The translations under genes were made by a program, and so were the position numbers. From assembly GCA_036245805.1 (NCBI GenBank), contig BTRK01000002.1:25227067-25291066 (forward strand): DNA of 64,000 bases. The letters run 5' to 3'. Source of the DNA: Pristionchus mayeri. Taxonomy: Eukaryota > Nematoda > Chromadorea > Rhabditida > Neodiplogasteridae. Positions 1 to 11,394 of this stretch are shown here, piece after piece; the stretch's first letter is position 1, and each line of letters starts with the position of its first letter. The notes under the pieces were generated by a model. That model had not been told where the DNA came from. It was given only the letters and a program-made list of their open reading frames with translations, and made no database searches.

Positions 1-3000
1 TTGCACACTAAAAATGGAACAGGCATTGAAACAAGTCTCTATTTGCTCTAGTCGTAGAGAGAGAGATTTTAGTACTTCCTCCTTACATCCTAGAATAATT
101 GAGATTCATAAAACACTTGCGCAGGTTCTGACGGAGATTTATGACATACTGGCAAGTGAATTACTGAATAGGAAGTCTTTGGATGCTGATCAATCTCTCC
201 TTGACACGTCTGAAGATGGCCTCGGATCAGGAAACCTGTGGCGACTTGATTCTCGGATTAGTACTCTCTCAATAGAGTGCAATTATCTAGTGCAACCCAG
301 TCTTCGTACTAGTTATGGCATTGCGAAACCGAGAATCGGAATGGAAGAAAAGGAGGAGATATGGGAAAAGCAGTGAGATAAGACAACGCGCTGCACACTC
401 AACAAGAAGTAAGCACTGAAGCGTCCCCTATAAGGGATGATAAGCGAGCGATGCAAAACCAAAGAGTGGCCCGTTTTTGCCTAGACTAAAGGAGCGAAAT
501 ATGGCGTCCTTGGATTGTTCCGTGTGGAACTGCCGCTGCTCTTTGAGAGAGATGACCCACGAGTACAATCAATATTGTGAAGAAGATGTCGTCTCGGGAT
601 GAAGAGTGATGAACTAAAATAGACGTATTGCAATGAGCTAGAAATTGCCAATATAATAATCTAATGGTAAGAGGTTCGCTTCGCTCTATCTGACTTTTTC
701 TTTCGATCAGGTCGGAAGCCCTAAGCAATCTACGTGTGAGTTTTGCTTGAAGCAGGAACTGCGGAAGGGCAACATTTGAGATGCTGGCTAATCTATCTTT
801 GCCTTACTTTTCAAAGAGTCGCTGAGTAGGAAATGTCCGTGAACACTAATCGAGCATATGAAAAAGGAGCAAGGAAGAGAGAGACTCCTTGCAGTTGTAT
901 GCCTTCGAGTTCACAGTTCACTAATGGCTCTACCGACGTTAATTGAAGAGGAAACATCAACAAACATGTAACGACAGAACGTGTGGCCCACCTCTACAGA
1001 TATTCAAGATAAAGCTCAAAAGAAGGGCTGTGCGGTCATAATAGGCGAGAGTTGGCGGCCCGGAAAAGTGAAAGTAAGTAGGAATGAAAGCTCCTTTCTA
1101 GTAACCACGGGACGGCTAAATACGGGCCCTCTCTCTTTCTCTTCATTCTCTTGCCGGTCAGGCGAAGGAGAGAGCACTGGAATGGAGTAGAGTGGACTCC
1201 CGCAGGTTCATCCCCCCATGAGACTTTTCTCGCCCCCACAAGGACAGAGATGACTAAGCAGAGAAGTCTAGTCAGATTAATCGGAGTGATGGTAGATGGT
1301 GGGACATTGATCAGCCTTTGAATGGAATGTGAACACAGACTCGAAACGCTGTCCGTAAAGAGTCTGCTGTTGATGTGCAATAGAAGGGAAAATACGCATT
1401 GGGGAGAGCAAGGAAAAGATCACGCAATTGAAAGAATTATGCGTAATGCGATGGTAGTTAGTTGCAATGCTAGAGACAGAGAGAGATCAGAAGGTGGAGG
1501 AAGGGGTTGGGGGGAATGTTGCCGCAGGGTTTGGACCTGAGTGAACCTTTCTGCTCTTTTCCTACCTTTGAAAGACACGTTCGAATCAGTCAGTAAGATA
1601 CCGCAAAAACTGTAAAGTGGAGCTGATCGGCATAGTCAAGTCACGGATACAAATATAACAAAATGTTTTGGTGAATATTCGATGAATAATCGTTTCTCAA
1701 TTCTGAAATGATTACACTAAGGATGCGCTTGCTTTACTTCAGCTTCAGCCATTGAGGAATGGAATGGAGTGCCGTGATCTCTAATTTGTGCTTTGGTCAT
1801 GAGGAAGTTCCATCCGAATGGGCCACTTTCTCAGGCCATTAGAGGAAAAAGCATCTCAATGACGTTCCTTGAGAACCTCGTAATCACTATAAATTCAGTA
1901 CAACACTTCCTTGTTGTCTGGAAGTACTGTTGTAGATAGATTCTGAGAATAGACGAATACTGCAATTGGTAAACAACAACGCCGACAGTTTACTTTATGA
2001 ATCATTGTTTTCTCCATTGCCTTCGAACTACTCTCAACTACTTGTCAGTATCAACGACGACCGATAGGATCTCCCCACTCTCACTTTCCTCTGAAAACAA
2101 TCCATTAGTAGCCCTGCCAGTTGTTTCCCTCGTTAGATCACGTTCACTCGTTTCATCCGCTTCTTTTGTTCGCACCATTCACTGTTCCAATTCCCAGTTG
2201 CCCTTCGTAGATGTTCCTTCCAGATAGTGAGGGAAGGTCGGGAAAAATGCAAAAAGAAAGAATTCACAAGTTGAGATGGGCACAAACGTGTACTATGCTT
2301 GGGAAACTCTTTGGATGAGCAGACGTAAATCACCTCATTAATACAGATACAGATGTATTCAATATTCATGGTAAGTGCCTTTAGAATGATTTCAAGGTTC
2401 CATGTACTAGGGTCTCAACTGCACTTGGTTGTCCAGTAAAGTCCAAGGTGTCCAACTATCTCGTCTTTCCATCTTGAGTTCGGTCTTCCGACTGGTCGCG
2501 AATGTGCAAATCCATTAGCCTTTTCGAATATTGACCGTCTTCGATTAGTCCTCGACTTCTTCCACATTTCTATTTTCTCATCGTGGCTTGAATTAACCAT
2601 CTATTTTACGCATCTTTTGTTTTTGAGCTACTACGAGGCGCTAACGAATTTGCTTAGATGTACTCCATATTTCACTTCAGCGCACATTTTCCACACTATT
2701 GTTTTGTATGTCATCTCGGCTGTTCTGTTGGTGAGGAATTCCTTGAGTCTGTTAGCTCTTTCCATGCTCTACTGAGGGTTTTTTCTCCTGATCAGTAAAT
2801 GGCCGAAATTTTCATGTTCAGAAATCTAAGGAAATGAGAAACCATCAGTGAACTCTGATTAGGCGACCTCAATAATTTTGAAACAATTTTTTTACCAAAA
2901 CATTTTTTACCAAAGACAAACTCTCAGTTTTATCTGCCCGTTATTTTTTGAAAATGATACGGGGTTCACTTTCGCCCCTTTGCCAACGAAAGTGGATTGA

Positions 3001-3176
3001 CCATTTTTTGCTCGTTCGGAATGGCATTGGAACTGCCTAGAGAAGGAAGAGCAGACCTTTAGGAAGCAGAGAGACAGTGGAGATATCCATCAGCTAGTTC
3101 CTCTCGGGATCAACACACAGGCAAGAATTGATGCTGCAAGTAACAGGATTTACACATGGAAATCAGAAATCTCATT
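1..3176. other. Region without a supported gene
   Basis: No multi-exon model or recognisable domain was found here. An open frame of 120 codons at 14-376 (+) has no family resemblance that I can see and no flanking exons that extend it, so it is not called as a gene. The only recognisable piece is a possible reverse-transcriptase tail at 2412-2600 on the minus strand, listed separately. Confidence 0.5.
2412..2600 (-). pseudogene. Possible relic of an RTE-type retrotransposon C-terminus
   Basis: A 61-codon open frame contains the motif GRPNSRWKDEI, which resembles the GRPxxRWxDD motif near the C-terminus of RTE/BovB-type reverse transcriptases; the copy at 29807-30496 in this window has GKPRARWRDDL. 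Nothing recognisable as a reverse transcriptase palm or endonuclease was seen around it. The match rests on one short motif and could be chance. Confidence 0.3.
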
Positions 3177-3305
3177 GCTAAATTTGTAATTCATATCCAA
3201 AGCAGCCGTCAGCACATGCAACCATATATTTTCGCATCAATTCTTAGCTAAATTTGTAATTCATATCCAAAGCAGCCGTCAGCACATGCAACCATGTATT
3301 TTCGC
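3177..3305. repeat. 70-bp tandem duplication
   Basis: A unit starting GCTAAATTTGTAATTCATAT is repeated with a period of 70 bp (3177-3246 and 3247 to about 3305). The two copies differ at only one position over about 55 bp, so the duplication is recent. It lies about 600 bp upstream of the first ZIP gene. Confidence 0.85.
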
Positions 3306-3394
3306 CACTTCTCGGCCCCTTGTAGTCTTTCCTAGTCTACAAGGGTCCGATTACTCTTCTATCGGTCAAAGGTTAATCTATTCGGAGGGTGAAA

Positions 3395-3620
3395 GACCCC
3401 TTCTTATCACTCTGTCTCTCCCCCATTCACCCACTCTCTCATGGAGGTACCTGTCGTGGATCTTCGGTGTCATTCCTTGCAAGGGTCGCCATAATCCGCC
3501 TGTCAGATCCCTTTCGGGAAGGGGTACTAGAGGTGATAAGCACCCCTCTGACTGATTATAGAGTATGGAATTCGAGGAGAGTCAGAGATACGGAGGGGTC
3601 TCTCACCCTCCTGATAAGGT
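3395..3620. promoter_or_regulatory. GATA-site cluster upstream of the first ZIP gene
   Basis: TGATAA motifs occur at 3404-3409 (reverse), 3534-3539 and 3612-3617. The last lies in ACCCTCCTGATAAG, nearly the same as ACCCTCACTGATAAG at 6890-6904 upstream of the second ZIP gene. A GACCCCTTC word at 3395-3403 also recurs twice in the second promoter (6845 and 6925). In nematodes TGATAA is the site of ELT-type intestinal GATA factors, so intestinal expression is a reasonable inference. Confidence 0.5.
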
Positions 3621-3800
3621 CGATACATGGAATGCACCAGGAGCAGAGACAGTGCCATTTGGAGAGACGAGAGGGTGAGAGAGGGGTCTCAGTGTCGGAT
3701 TAACGACACTATGATGAAAATAGGCGTCGGGAGAGGTCTGATGATCCCCTGTCGTCGTGCGCTTTCGGAGAATCCGCAGGTTAGTGCCAAAGCTGTCGAG

Positions 3801-3809
3801 TATAAAAAG
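3801..3809 (+). promoter_or_regulatory. TATA box of the first ZIP gene
   Basis: TATAAAAAG lies about 100 bp upstream of the start codon at 3911, in the correct orientation and downstream of the GATA cluster. The second ZIP gene has a similarly placed TATAAAAG. Confidence 0.6.
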
Positions 3810-3910
3810 TCAGAGATGTCCTGATGAGCATTCAGTCTGACGTCCCTCTCCTCCATCGTTTTTTCGTTGTGTAGTTCTGAGGTTATCGATCTTCTTTTCT
3901 TCCTCTACAG

Positions 3911-6120
3911 ATGGCATCGCTCAACGTCAGTCACCACATTTTCGACGCAGACGACAAGGCCTCGGATGGTCTCAAGTGGGGGTTGATGGCTGGTCTCTTC
4001 TTCGTGTCCCTCATCGCTGGCAATCTGCCAATCTGGGTTAGACTTACGGTGCTTAGTAGCCGCTCAATATTAGAATCGATAACTGGTAATCTGTAGCGGC
4101 TACGAGAACCGCCATTAGCGTGCTAATTTCTGATTCTCAGGTGCTTCCCCTCATCAAGCGATATTCCTCGCAAGCGACTGTGATTCTCTCATGTCTCTCG
4201 TGCTTCGCCGGAGGAGTTTTGCTGGGAGTCTCCCTACTCGATATTATGCCCGATGCGATGTGAGTTTATCTGATTCTTTACTCGGCCCTTACTTTCATGA
4301 TTCCAGGGAGGATTTCGAAACGTGGCAGGTGCTCTCTCAGGTGGAGATGCCCGATTTCCCGTGGATGCTCCTCGGTGAGTCCTTTACTGTTTTTAGGAAA
4401 CTGATAAAACATGAAAATGATAATTTATTGAAAAAAATAGGTTCTGCCCTTGGGTTCTTCTTCGTCTACTTCGTCGATGGCCTCTGTGCGATGGTGATGA
4501 GGAATCGAATCGGGTAGGTCACCCGCTCCAAATTATTCAAATAAGTGAACAAAAACGGAACATTTAAAAAAAGAAATACCATAAACTACGGCCTACTAAT
4601 TTCTACTATCTCAGAGACATTGCCCACAGTGGTCCCTCCGTGCCTTCTGATGAGGGATCTTCCACCCACAAGTGTGCCATGCACGGACTCGATTTCTCCT
4701 CCGAATCGAAGAAGGACGAGCTCACCGTCGAGACGGGGCCTTCTGGAGTCATCCACGACGAGAGAATGGGAACAACTAAGCAGGTGAGTGAATGGAAGTT
4801 GAAACATTTGTCGAAGTTTCTATTCAGAAGCTTTGCTACAGATTTCATAAATTTTGTTATGGTTGGTGAATGCTTTACTATTATTTTTGATAATCAAAGT
4901 TCATCTTTTTTACCACATCCAGAATCTCCTATAGATATGGTTCACGAAACAACTCTTGTAAAATTCAAGAGCTAGGTTATTCAAAGTAACCACTTTTTTA
5001 TTCCAGGAGTACATCTCTGGACTCACTCTTCTGCTCGCCATCTCCATCCATGTCACAATTGAGACGTTCGCTCTCGGAGTGCAGGTCGGTTGCGACGAAT
5101 GGGAAATAGCAGATGGCGATCGCACCACATTTTCAATCTCGAATTAATATTAGCATGCGTCCTAGGAATAGTGCACTTTTGCTCCTCCTTCCGATATATT
5201 TTTAAAAAATAAAAATCAAATATCATAACTGAGTAGCTTCTTCCTATGATAATCTCTCTTGCAGCCCACCACCGAGTCCTTCGTCACGCTCTTCTTCGGC
5301 ATCGCTCTCCACAAAGTCATCGTTCTCTTCTCAATCGGTGAGTCCTGCACGGAATTCCTACGGTAGCCAAGGGGTGCAAAATACTAGAGAGTACGGTATC
5401 AATCGATATCTGCAGGGATGCGTCTCCTGGAGAGGTACTGGCGTCGCCGTCTGCTCGTCTTCTTCTCCTTTCTCTGGATTGGAACCATCACTTTCGTCGC
5501 TGGAGGAGCAGGAATTCTGCTTGATGTCAGACCTTTTTATGTTATTTGTGTTTTCAAGAAGCTCTGCACGAGTTGTTTAGCTTGCCCTAATCCTTTAGAC
5601 AACAAAATTGCACGGTCTCAATGACCTCCCCTCTCGATGTGTTGCGATTATGTTTGCGCCGTCGTAAAACCGCCTAGACACCATCATTTCTGCTCTCTTC
5701 CAGTGCAAACAGCCTCCTTTAATGCCAAATAATCATTACGATCTATATGAGTACGTTCAGCGAAATATGAATGATCAATTTGAATATGACTAATTAAAAT
5801 AATTCATTTGAAGGACGCGAATCTGGACGAAGTGGCTAAATCGCTGACTACTGCCTGTCTCTCGTGCTTCTCCGCAGGAACCTTCCTCTACATCACCTTC
5901 TTCGAGGTCAGAGATGGGAATAAGAATCATTGCTAGTGTTGCTTCTGCGACTAAAAGTAGCACAACATTCTATAATATGCAATAATAATCACAAATGAAG
6001 GGACAGATTCGTTATTCTTTTTTCCAGGTGTTGGGAGAGGAGACTGGACTTGTCATTGAGCGAATCTCTGCCATCGTCGGATTCGCCATCATCGCTACCG
6101 TAATCGGATTCTGTGGATGA
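3911..6120 (+). CDS. ZIP family zinc transporter, copy 1 (10 exons, 333 aa)
   Basis: Exons: 3911-4036, 4141-4259, 4307-4374, 4441-4513, 4615-4783, 5007-5084, 5265-5337, 5416-5525, 5814-5906, 6028-6120; all phases join. The product is a membrane zinc (or iron/manganese) importer of the SLC39 family. The first ~130 residues hold three hydrophobic segments, including GGVLLGVSLLDIMPDA typical of the third. A hydrophilic loop (about 130-185) follows, then the metal-path helices: HVTIETFALGVQ (H200, E204) and FFGIALHK (H227, K228). Family members normally have E-G where this copy has E204-T205. Length fits the ZIPI/ZIPII subfamily (300-330 aa). The ATG directly follows a CTCTACAG acceptor, which suggests trans-splicing. 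The exon 8 donor (GTCAGA) and exon 9 acceptor (TTTGAAG) are weak but are fixed by phase and by homology with copy 2. Confidence 0.9.
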
Positions 6121-6811
6121 GCAATCAATCGATAATCTAGGATAACCCAATATTCTATACAACACACGTTCAGTGCCGCTCTTCACCAACCTGGTAGAAG
6201 TTCGACACTGAACGATCATCAATGCAGAGTCCTCCTATCTATTATCTAGTCTATCCTGTTGAAATATCTCTCATCTCTTAGCTCATAATATTGCCCATTG
6301 TCACCGATATTTGTATATTTGACGGCTGGAAAAGCGAAGGAAAGAGGAAATAATGAGTAAAGCGCAGACCGCTTCTTTGTTCGCTTTTTGCGACAGGAAA
6401 CTGCACCGAAATACGATTGTGAAGCTTGCAGTGTTCAGCAAAAATCGCATCAAAGAACCGACATTGATTGGATAAGGGGTGGAATGTGACAGGGAGTGGA
6501 GGGGTCTGCGAGGAGGGGTGAGGGGGCCTATCAGAAGGGAGAGAGGGAGCACGTAGGGAGATAACGTGAGAAGCGAATGAAGCGAAGTGATCAGGGAAGA
6601 ATTCGAGCGATAAGCATTAAAACTCCTTCTGCACTCACAATCATCTTCATTTTCACGTGTCGATTGGCTCTAGGAAAAAGTTTTCCTTCAATTTTACGTA
6701 CTGCACATGAAGAATTCGTGATAATAATCATGTGGGTATGATGGATGTACGGGATCTCTCGATCTCCTGTCCCCTTCGTCTTCCTTCCTGATCTCCAGTC
6801 ACTTTCGAGAG

Positions 6812-6838
6812 GGGTCCGCACGGACCCTCCTGACGTCA
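6812..6838. promoter_or_regulatory. Perfect palindrome and CRE-type site upstream of the second ZIP gene
   Basis: GGGTCCG-CA-CGGACCC (6812-6827) is a perfect 7-bp inverted repeat with a 2-bp spacer. Four bases later comes TGACGTCA (6831-6838), the full palindromic CREB/ATF consensus. Both lie 27-53 bp upstream of the TATA box. The palindrome could be a dimeric nuclear-receptor or zinc-finger site, which would fit a metal-regulated gene, but that is inference. Confidence 0.5.
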
Positions 6839-6864
6839 CTCAGCGACCCCTTCCACTGTGGGCG

Positions 6865-6903
6865 TATAAAAGCCAGTTATCGGTGGGAGACCCTCACTGA
6901 TAA
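6865..6903 (+). promoter_or_regulatory. TATA box and GATA site of the second ZIP gene
   Basis: TATAAAAG at 6865-6872 is followed by TGATAA at 6898-6903 inside ACCCTCACTGATAAG, the element shared with the first ZIP gene. A possible trans-splice acceptor (TCTTCCAG) ends at 7058, 36 nt before the start codon at 7095. Confidence 0.55.
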
Positions 6904-7094
6904 GCGCCGCTCAGCCCCCTCGCAGACCCCTTCCTTCCTAAGCTGGTTAAGAGTCGATGTTTGAAGCCATTTTACACACCGATTTCAAGCGTTTCTCACA
7001 AGTTTCTCATAATGTTCAGCTTTGTTTTCATCACTGTTCGCATGCCAATATCTTCCAGATACTTCCTATTCGTCCTCCTTCTCTTCTCTCAACG

Positions 7095-9158
7095 ATGACG
7101 ACGAACGATTCGGACACCCTCAAGTGGTGCCTCATGGGGGCACTCTTCGTCGTCGCTTTCATCATGGGGCTACTGCCCATATGGGTTAGCATTTCTTCTG
7201 CACCGAAACTCGTAGATTCTTATTGATTTGTTTGTTATGCATCAAAGGATCTTTTCTTGATTTCTTTTTATATTTATTTTCTAGTCCAACAATGATAATT
7301 TAGAATCACTCAAATAATCTGATTTGCAGTTGCTTCCGCTAATCAAGAAGTGGTCGGAGAAGGCGGCCCTTCTCCTCTCTTCCATCTCCTGCTTCTCTGG
7401 TGGAATCCTCCTCGGAGTCTGCTTCGTTGATATGATACCTGAGGCGATGTGAGTAGATGATTCACTTGTTTTGGTTCACTTTCAGCATCGATTAATAGAC
7501 AATTCTAGGGAATATTGAAGGTGTATACTTTGACCTCTTATCTCGCAAGAATAGCCGGTTTTGTAGTCTTCCTGGTTTTAGTTTTACTCTTTCCACTTCC
7601 ATATAACATTCCTGCTGCAATATTTCTATAAGGGCTCTAATCGGAAGAGAAAAATATTTTCTAATAGCTTTTTTTTGTATTTCCGAGAACAAGGAGATTA
7701 CGTTAGACAGTGCTTGCTATTTGCAGGAGCGATCTCGACGACTGGAGTACTCTCTCCGGGACCAAGCTCGACTTCCCTTGGATCCTCATGGGTAGGGCAC
7801 ATGCTCATACAATTTTGCGTTAGATGCCACCTCTCTAGCCGTCTAGCCTACAAATTGTTTATAAACCATTAAATGCATGTAGAGTGTAAAGTGATCTTTA
7901 ATCTTTGATTTTAGGGACGGTCATCGGCTTTCTTCTCGTTTATATCATCGACGGCGTCTCGACCTTCTGCCTGAGAAAGCAGGAAGAGTGAGTGGCCTAC
8001 CATAAGTCTTCGACGAGAGAGCGATTGATATAATTCTCTAGTGGTAAATGGAACTGTAAAACGTGCAGGTCAACGGAGAAGGCGAATCTGGCTGCTGCAA
8101 TGACAGAGCAGCGAGTTCATCGAGCCACCATCTGCAGTATGGATGCTGAGCATCAGCTCAAGATTCACAAGGTATTCTTCCCAGTCCATATTGACAACAA
8201 AGCAACTATTTGGAACAGGCATTCCTTGAGGAGAAGAGAAAACATTGCAATACCCTTTGATTCCTTCTCAAATCCTCAAATGTAAATGAATACGAATGAA
8301 TCTCAGATCAAGAAGTCGGAGAAGCAGGAGTACATCTCCTCGCTCACTCTCCTCCTCGCCCTCTGCATCCACGTCATCATCGAGGGATTCGCACTCGGAG
8401 TGCAGGTAGGCGACGAGGAATGGCATATCACAGAATACTACTGTATTAACACAAATATTAAAGTGTGTTTCGACTGATAGAAACAACTAAAATTGGTGCA
8501 ATTCTATAGAAATCGGTTGAAATGCGTTGCATTTGCAGCCGAATAGCGAGTCCTTCCTCACTCTCTTCATTGGCATCGCCATCCACAAAGTGCTCGTCAT
8601 CTTCGCCATCAGTGAGTTCGAGTCTCGCAACGACTGTCAGGATACTGTAGCATCGCCTTATAGATTGAATAATGTCCTTCTAAATTTCAGGCATGAAGCT
8701 GTACGAGAAGCACTGGAACAGACGGGGAAAACTATTCGTGGCCATTTCGTTTTCAACTCTAGCTCTTCTCACCTTCTGTGGAGGAGCCGCAGGAATACTG
8801 CTGCAGGTGGGGGAGAAGGATCAAGTCTAAGATATTTGGCTAAAGTTGATCGTTGATCTCTCAGGACGCAGACCTCGACGAGGTAACGAAGGCGCTCACC
8901 ACAGCGATTCTCTCCTGCTTCTCATCGGGAACTTTCCTCTACATCACTTTCTTTGAGGTTAGGGGAGGGGGTTTTCTGACAACGTTGTTGTTGCCGTTGT
9001 TAGTAGTGGTCTTCTGAATGAATGAAGAGGCTTCCTGATTCTATTCCCTTCTTCAATTCCATCTTCAGGTTCTGGGGGAGGAGACTGGCCACATCGTTGA
9101 GCGACTCTTCTGCGTCGTAGGATTCGCGACGATCACCACTGCTCTCTACTTCTTCTGA
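7095..9158 (+). CDS. ZIP family zinc transporter, copy 2 (10 exons, 306 aa)
   Basis: Exons: 7095-7184, 7330-7448, 7727-7791, 7915-7987, 8069-8171, 8307-8405, 8539-8611, 8691-8806, 8865-8957, 9069-9158. Every intron position and phase matches copy 1, and several exons are identical in length (119, 73, 73 and 93 nt), so the two are tandem duplicates. Conserved ZIP landmarks: GGILLGVCFVDMIPEA in helix 3, the metal-site helix HVIIEGFALGVQ (H172, E176, G177) and IGIAIHK (H199, K200). The cytosolic loop between helices 3 and 4 (about 112-158) is charged and shorter than in copy 1. The start at 7095 is preferred over an upstream in-frame ATG at 6957 because an acceptor-like site lies between them. 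An AATAAA signal is at 9325-9330. Confidence 0.92.
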
Positions 9159-9324
9159 ATCAAATCTAGGAATCGTGAACGAACAATTCCGAACGAACTC
9201 TTCTTACCCTCTAATATTTCACTCTTTTACTTGAGAAAGTCAGCAGAATGGGCGTCATTCTGCATACTTATCATAATTCTTTCTCGTTGCCTGTACAAAC
9301 TCGAATACGTGTCCTTGATGCAAT

Positions 9325-9330
9325 AATAAA
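9325..9330 (+). terminator. Polyadenylation signal of ZIP copy 2
   Basis: AATAAA 167 bp downstream of the stop codon at 9158, on the same strand as the gene. Confidence 0.6.
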
Positions 9331-11390
9331 TGCTGTTTATTCAAATGACTTTTCTCATTACTTTATGGAACTATGACAGTAAGAAATCGATGAGACAGTG
9401 AAGGGTTCAATAATCAGCAGAGGAAGAGCAGCACCTATCTGGTAAGAGTAGAGAAGCCTAGGATAGTAGGTCCACATCAAGGGAAAGGGACACGATTTGA
9501 TACGCCATCGCACATATAATAGTATTTGTCATGGATACTGTAGAACTAAAGAGTACGGTATACTTAGAGACGAGAGAGGAAGAGGAAAGGAGGAACCAGA
9601 GAAAAATCGATGAGAATGAATGGAATAGAAGGAAGTTCAAGTATGGGTGATGACTACGAAGGAAGAGATACAAGATTACAAACAAATAACTGCTATTCCC
9701 AAAGTACTCAACCTATTCGCACGTGAGAGACAATGTTGAATCACAGGCTACCATCACTTATCACGCCCCACTTCCTTCACGAGCGATGGCCACAGGCAAC
9801 AATCAACAGACTGTGCAGTCAATTTTTCTCTCGAGAGTATTTATTTCATTCTTCGAATTGATATTCGGGGGACGTCGTTTCGGTAGATCGATGGATTCCT
9901 CCTTGCTTGTTACTTCTAGCAGAACCTGGAAAGAACTTGTTGATGCTTCAAAAGATGATTTAAATCTCACCATATTGCATGAATCCATCCGATTAAGATG
10001 ATGTCGATACAGACGTTGATCCATACGTTGCCGGGGCATCGACTCTCCTTGACGTAGACTGCCTCAGGCTGGAATACATTCAGTCCTCGATGCTGTTACT
10101 GTAGTCACGCACAGGAAGGAAGAGGACGAGGAGTACCATGCAGCACGTGTTCACCATCACACCTGCAAGGGGTACTGTAGTGGTGGAGGGTACGGTCCCT
10201 CAGGAGGAGTCCAGAACCGTCTAAAAGGGAAGAGAGAGGAGGGACGAACCGAGTAGCGAGTGGAGAAGGGATGCAACTGAATGGGGGAGAAGGGGGCGAG
10301 AGAGGATTGGTGTTGTTGTTGTTGTTGTTGTTTACGAAGGTGGATGTGCAAACAACAACAAACAGCACGTTAGCCATTTTCCATATGGAAATAATGTATA
10401 ATTTGCTCAATCAAAATAGGTATGACCATACTCACTACGCGTTCTCACAAATAAATTCAAAGTGCTCACAAATTCACAACCCGAAGAGGTTAGTGTAGAT
10501 AGGGGAATCACATGTACAAACTACGTGGCAAGAATAGGATTATTTTGATAAAAAATTTGTCAACGTAACAGAATCGGAAGTGGCTTGCTCACTAATCCAC
10601 TGGCAGGATGGACAATGCTCTCCCTCCCACCCGTTCCTTTGTCCCTTCAGGCATGAGACTGATAAGTAGTCCATCACTGCGATAAGCCCGTCGATATAAA
10701 CGCCCAAGGGCACCGGATGCGCATGAGTGCATTCCATCAGTATCAAGATAGGCCTAGATAGCCACTTGAATCTCCGGTACTTTTTTGATAGTTGGCCCAT
10801 ACTCTATTTCTGACCGACCGTACCTTCCCATCACTTCACTCGATTGATCTTACCGTAGATTCGAGTAGTGGGTCAAAATCGAGGAAGTGCCAAATTTCCC
10901 CTCACATCTTCGTTCCTGTGATGGTTTCCTGTCTCCCTCTGATCGATGATCTCATTGACTCACAACTCCGAATGCCAACTGATCTCAATTAGTTTGAATC
11001 CTTGACGTCGTTTAGAAGAGGAAAGAGCGACTCCTTTTATTGCCTCCATCCCCTTTGCTCTCTCTCTGATTCCATAGTTTCCTCTCTAGTTCTGCAACGC
11101 TAAGTCGCTAAATCGCGCCACTCGCCAAATCTGTTCAAACGAACGGATTTGCACGATTTCCGCTAAACCTATAACGAATCGATCACCGCCCATTGTTTTA
11201 CACACTTTTCACGTTTTCTTGTAATTCTTTAGTTAAAGTCGCGGCATATTTAAATTCTTAGATCTCTTTCTTCTTTCTTTGTCATTGCGTGCAAAGTATA
11301 GCTAGACACAATATTAGGGGTCAGTGGAGAATTATTTCTCTCCCTAGAGGATAAACTAATTTCTTCTGAGTTATCCTCTCTTCTTCTTGC
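9331..11390. other. Intergenic region between ZIP copies 2 and 3
   Basis: No gene was recognised. It holds a (TGT)n microsatellite at 10311-10332 and distal TGATAA sites near 10660. The sequence just before copy 3 has no clear TATA box; a CTTCTTGCAG acceptor ends at 11392, two bases before the ATG. Confidence 0.5.
10311..10332. repeat. (TGT)n microsatellite
   Basis: About seven uninterrupted TGT units in intergenic DNA. On the opposite strand it reads as a run of ACA. Confidence 0.85.
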
Positions 11391-11394
11391 AGCG

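Noticed and set aside
14..376. 120-codon open frame at the left edge
   Set aside because: No domain, no neighbouring exons in phase, and no splice or promoter support. Could be chance.
8527..8856. 109-codon continuous frame in the second ZIP gene
   Set aside because: It reads through an exon, an intron and a shifted exon; the spliced model restores the conserved ZIP helices.
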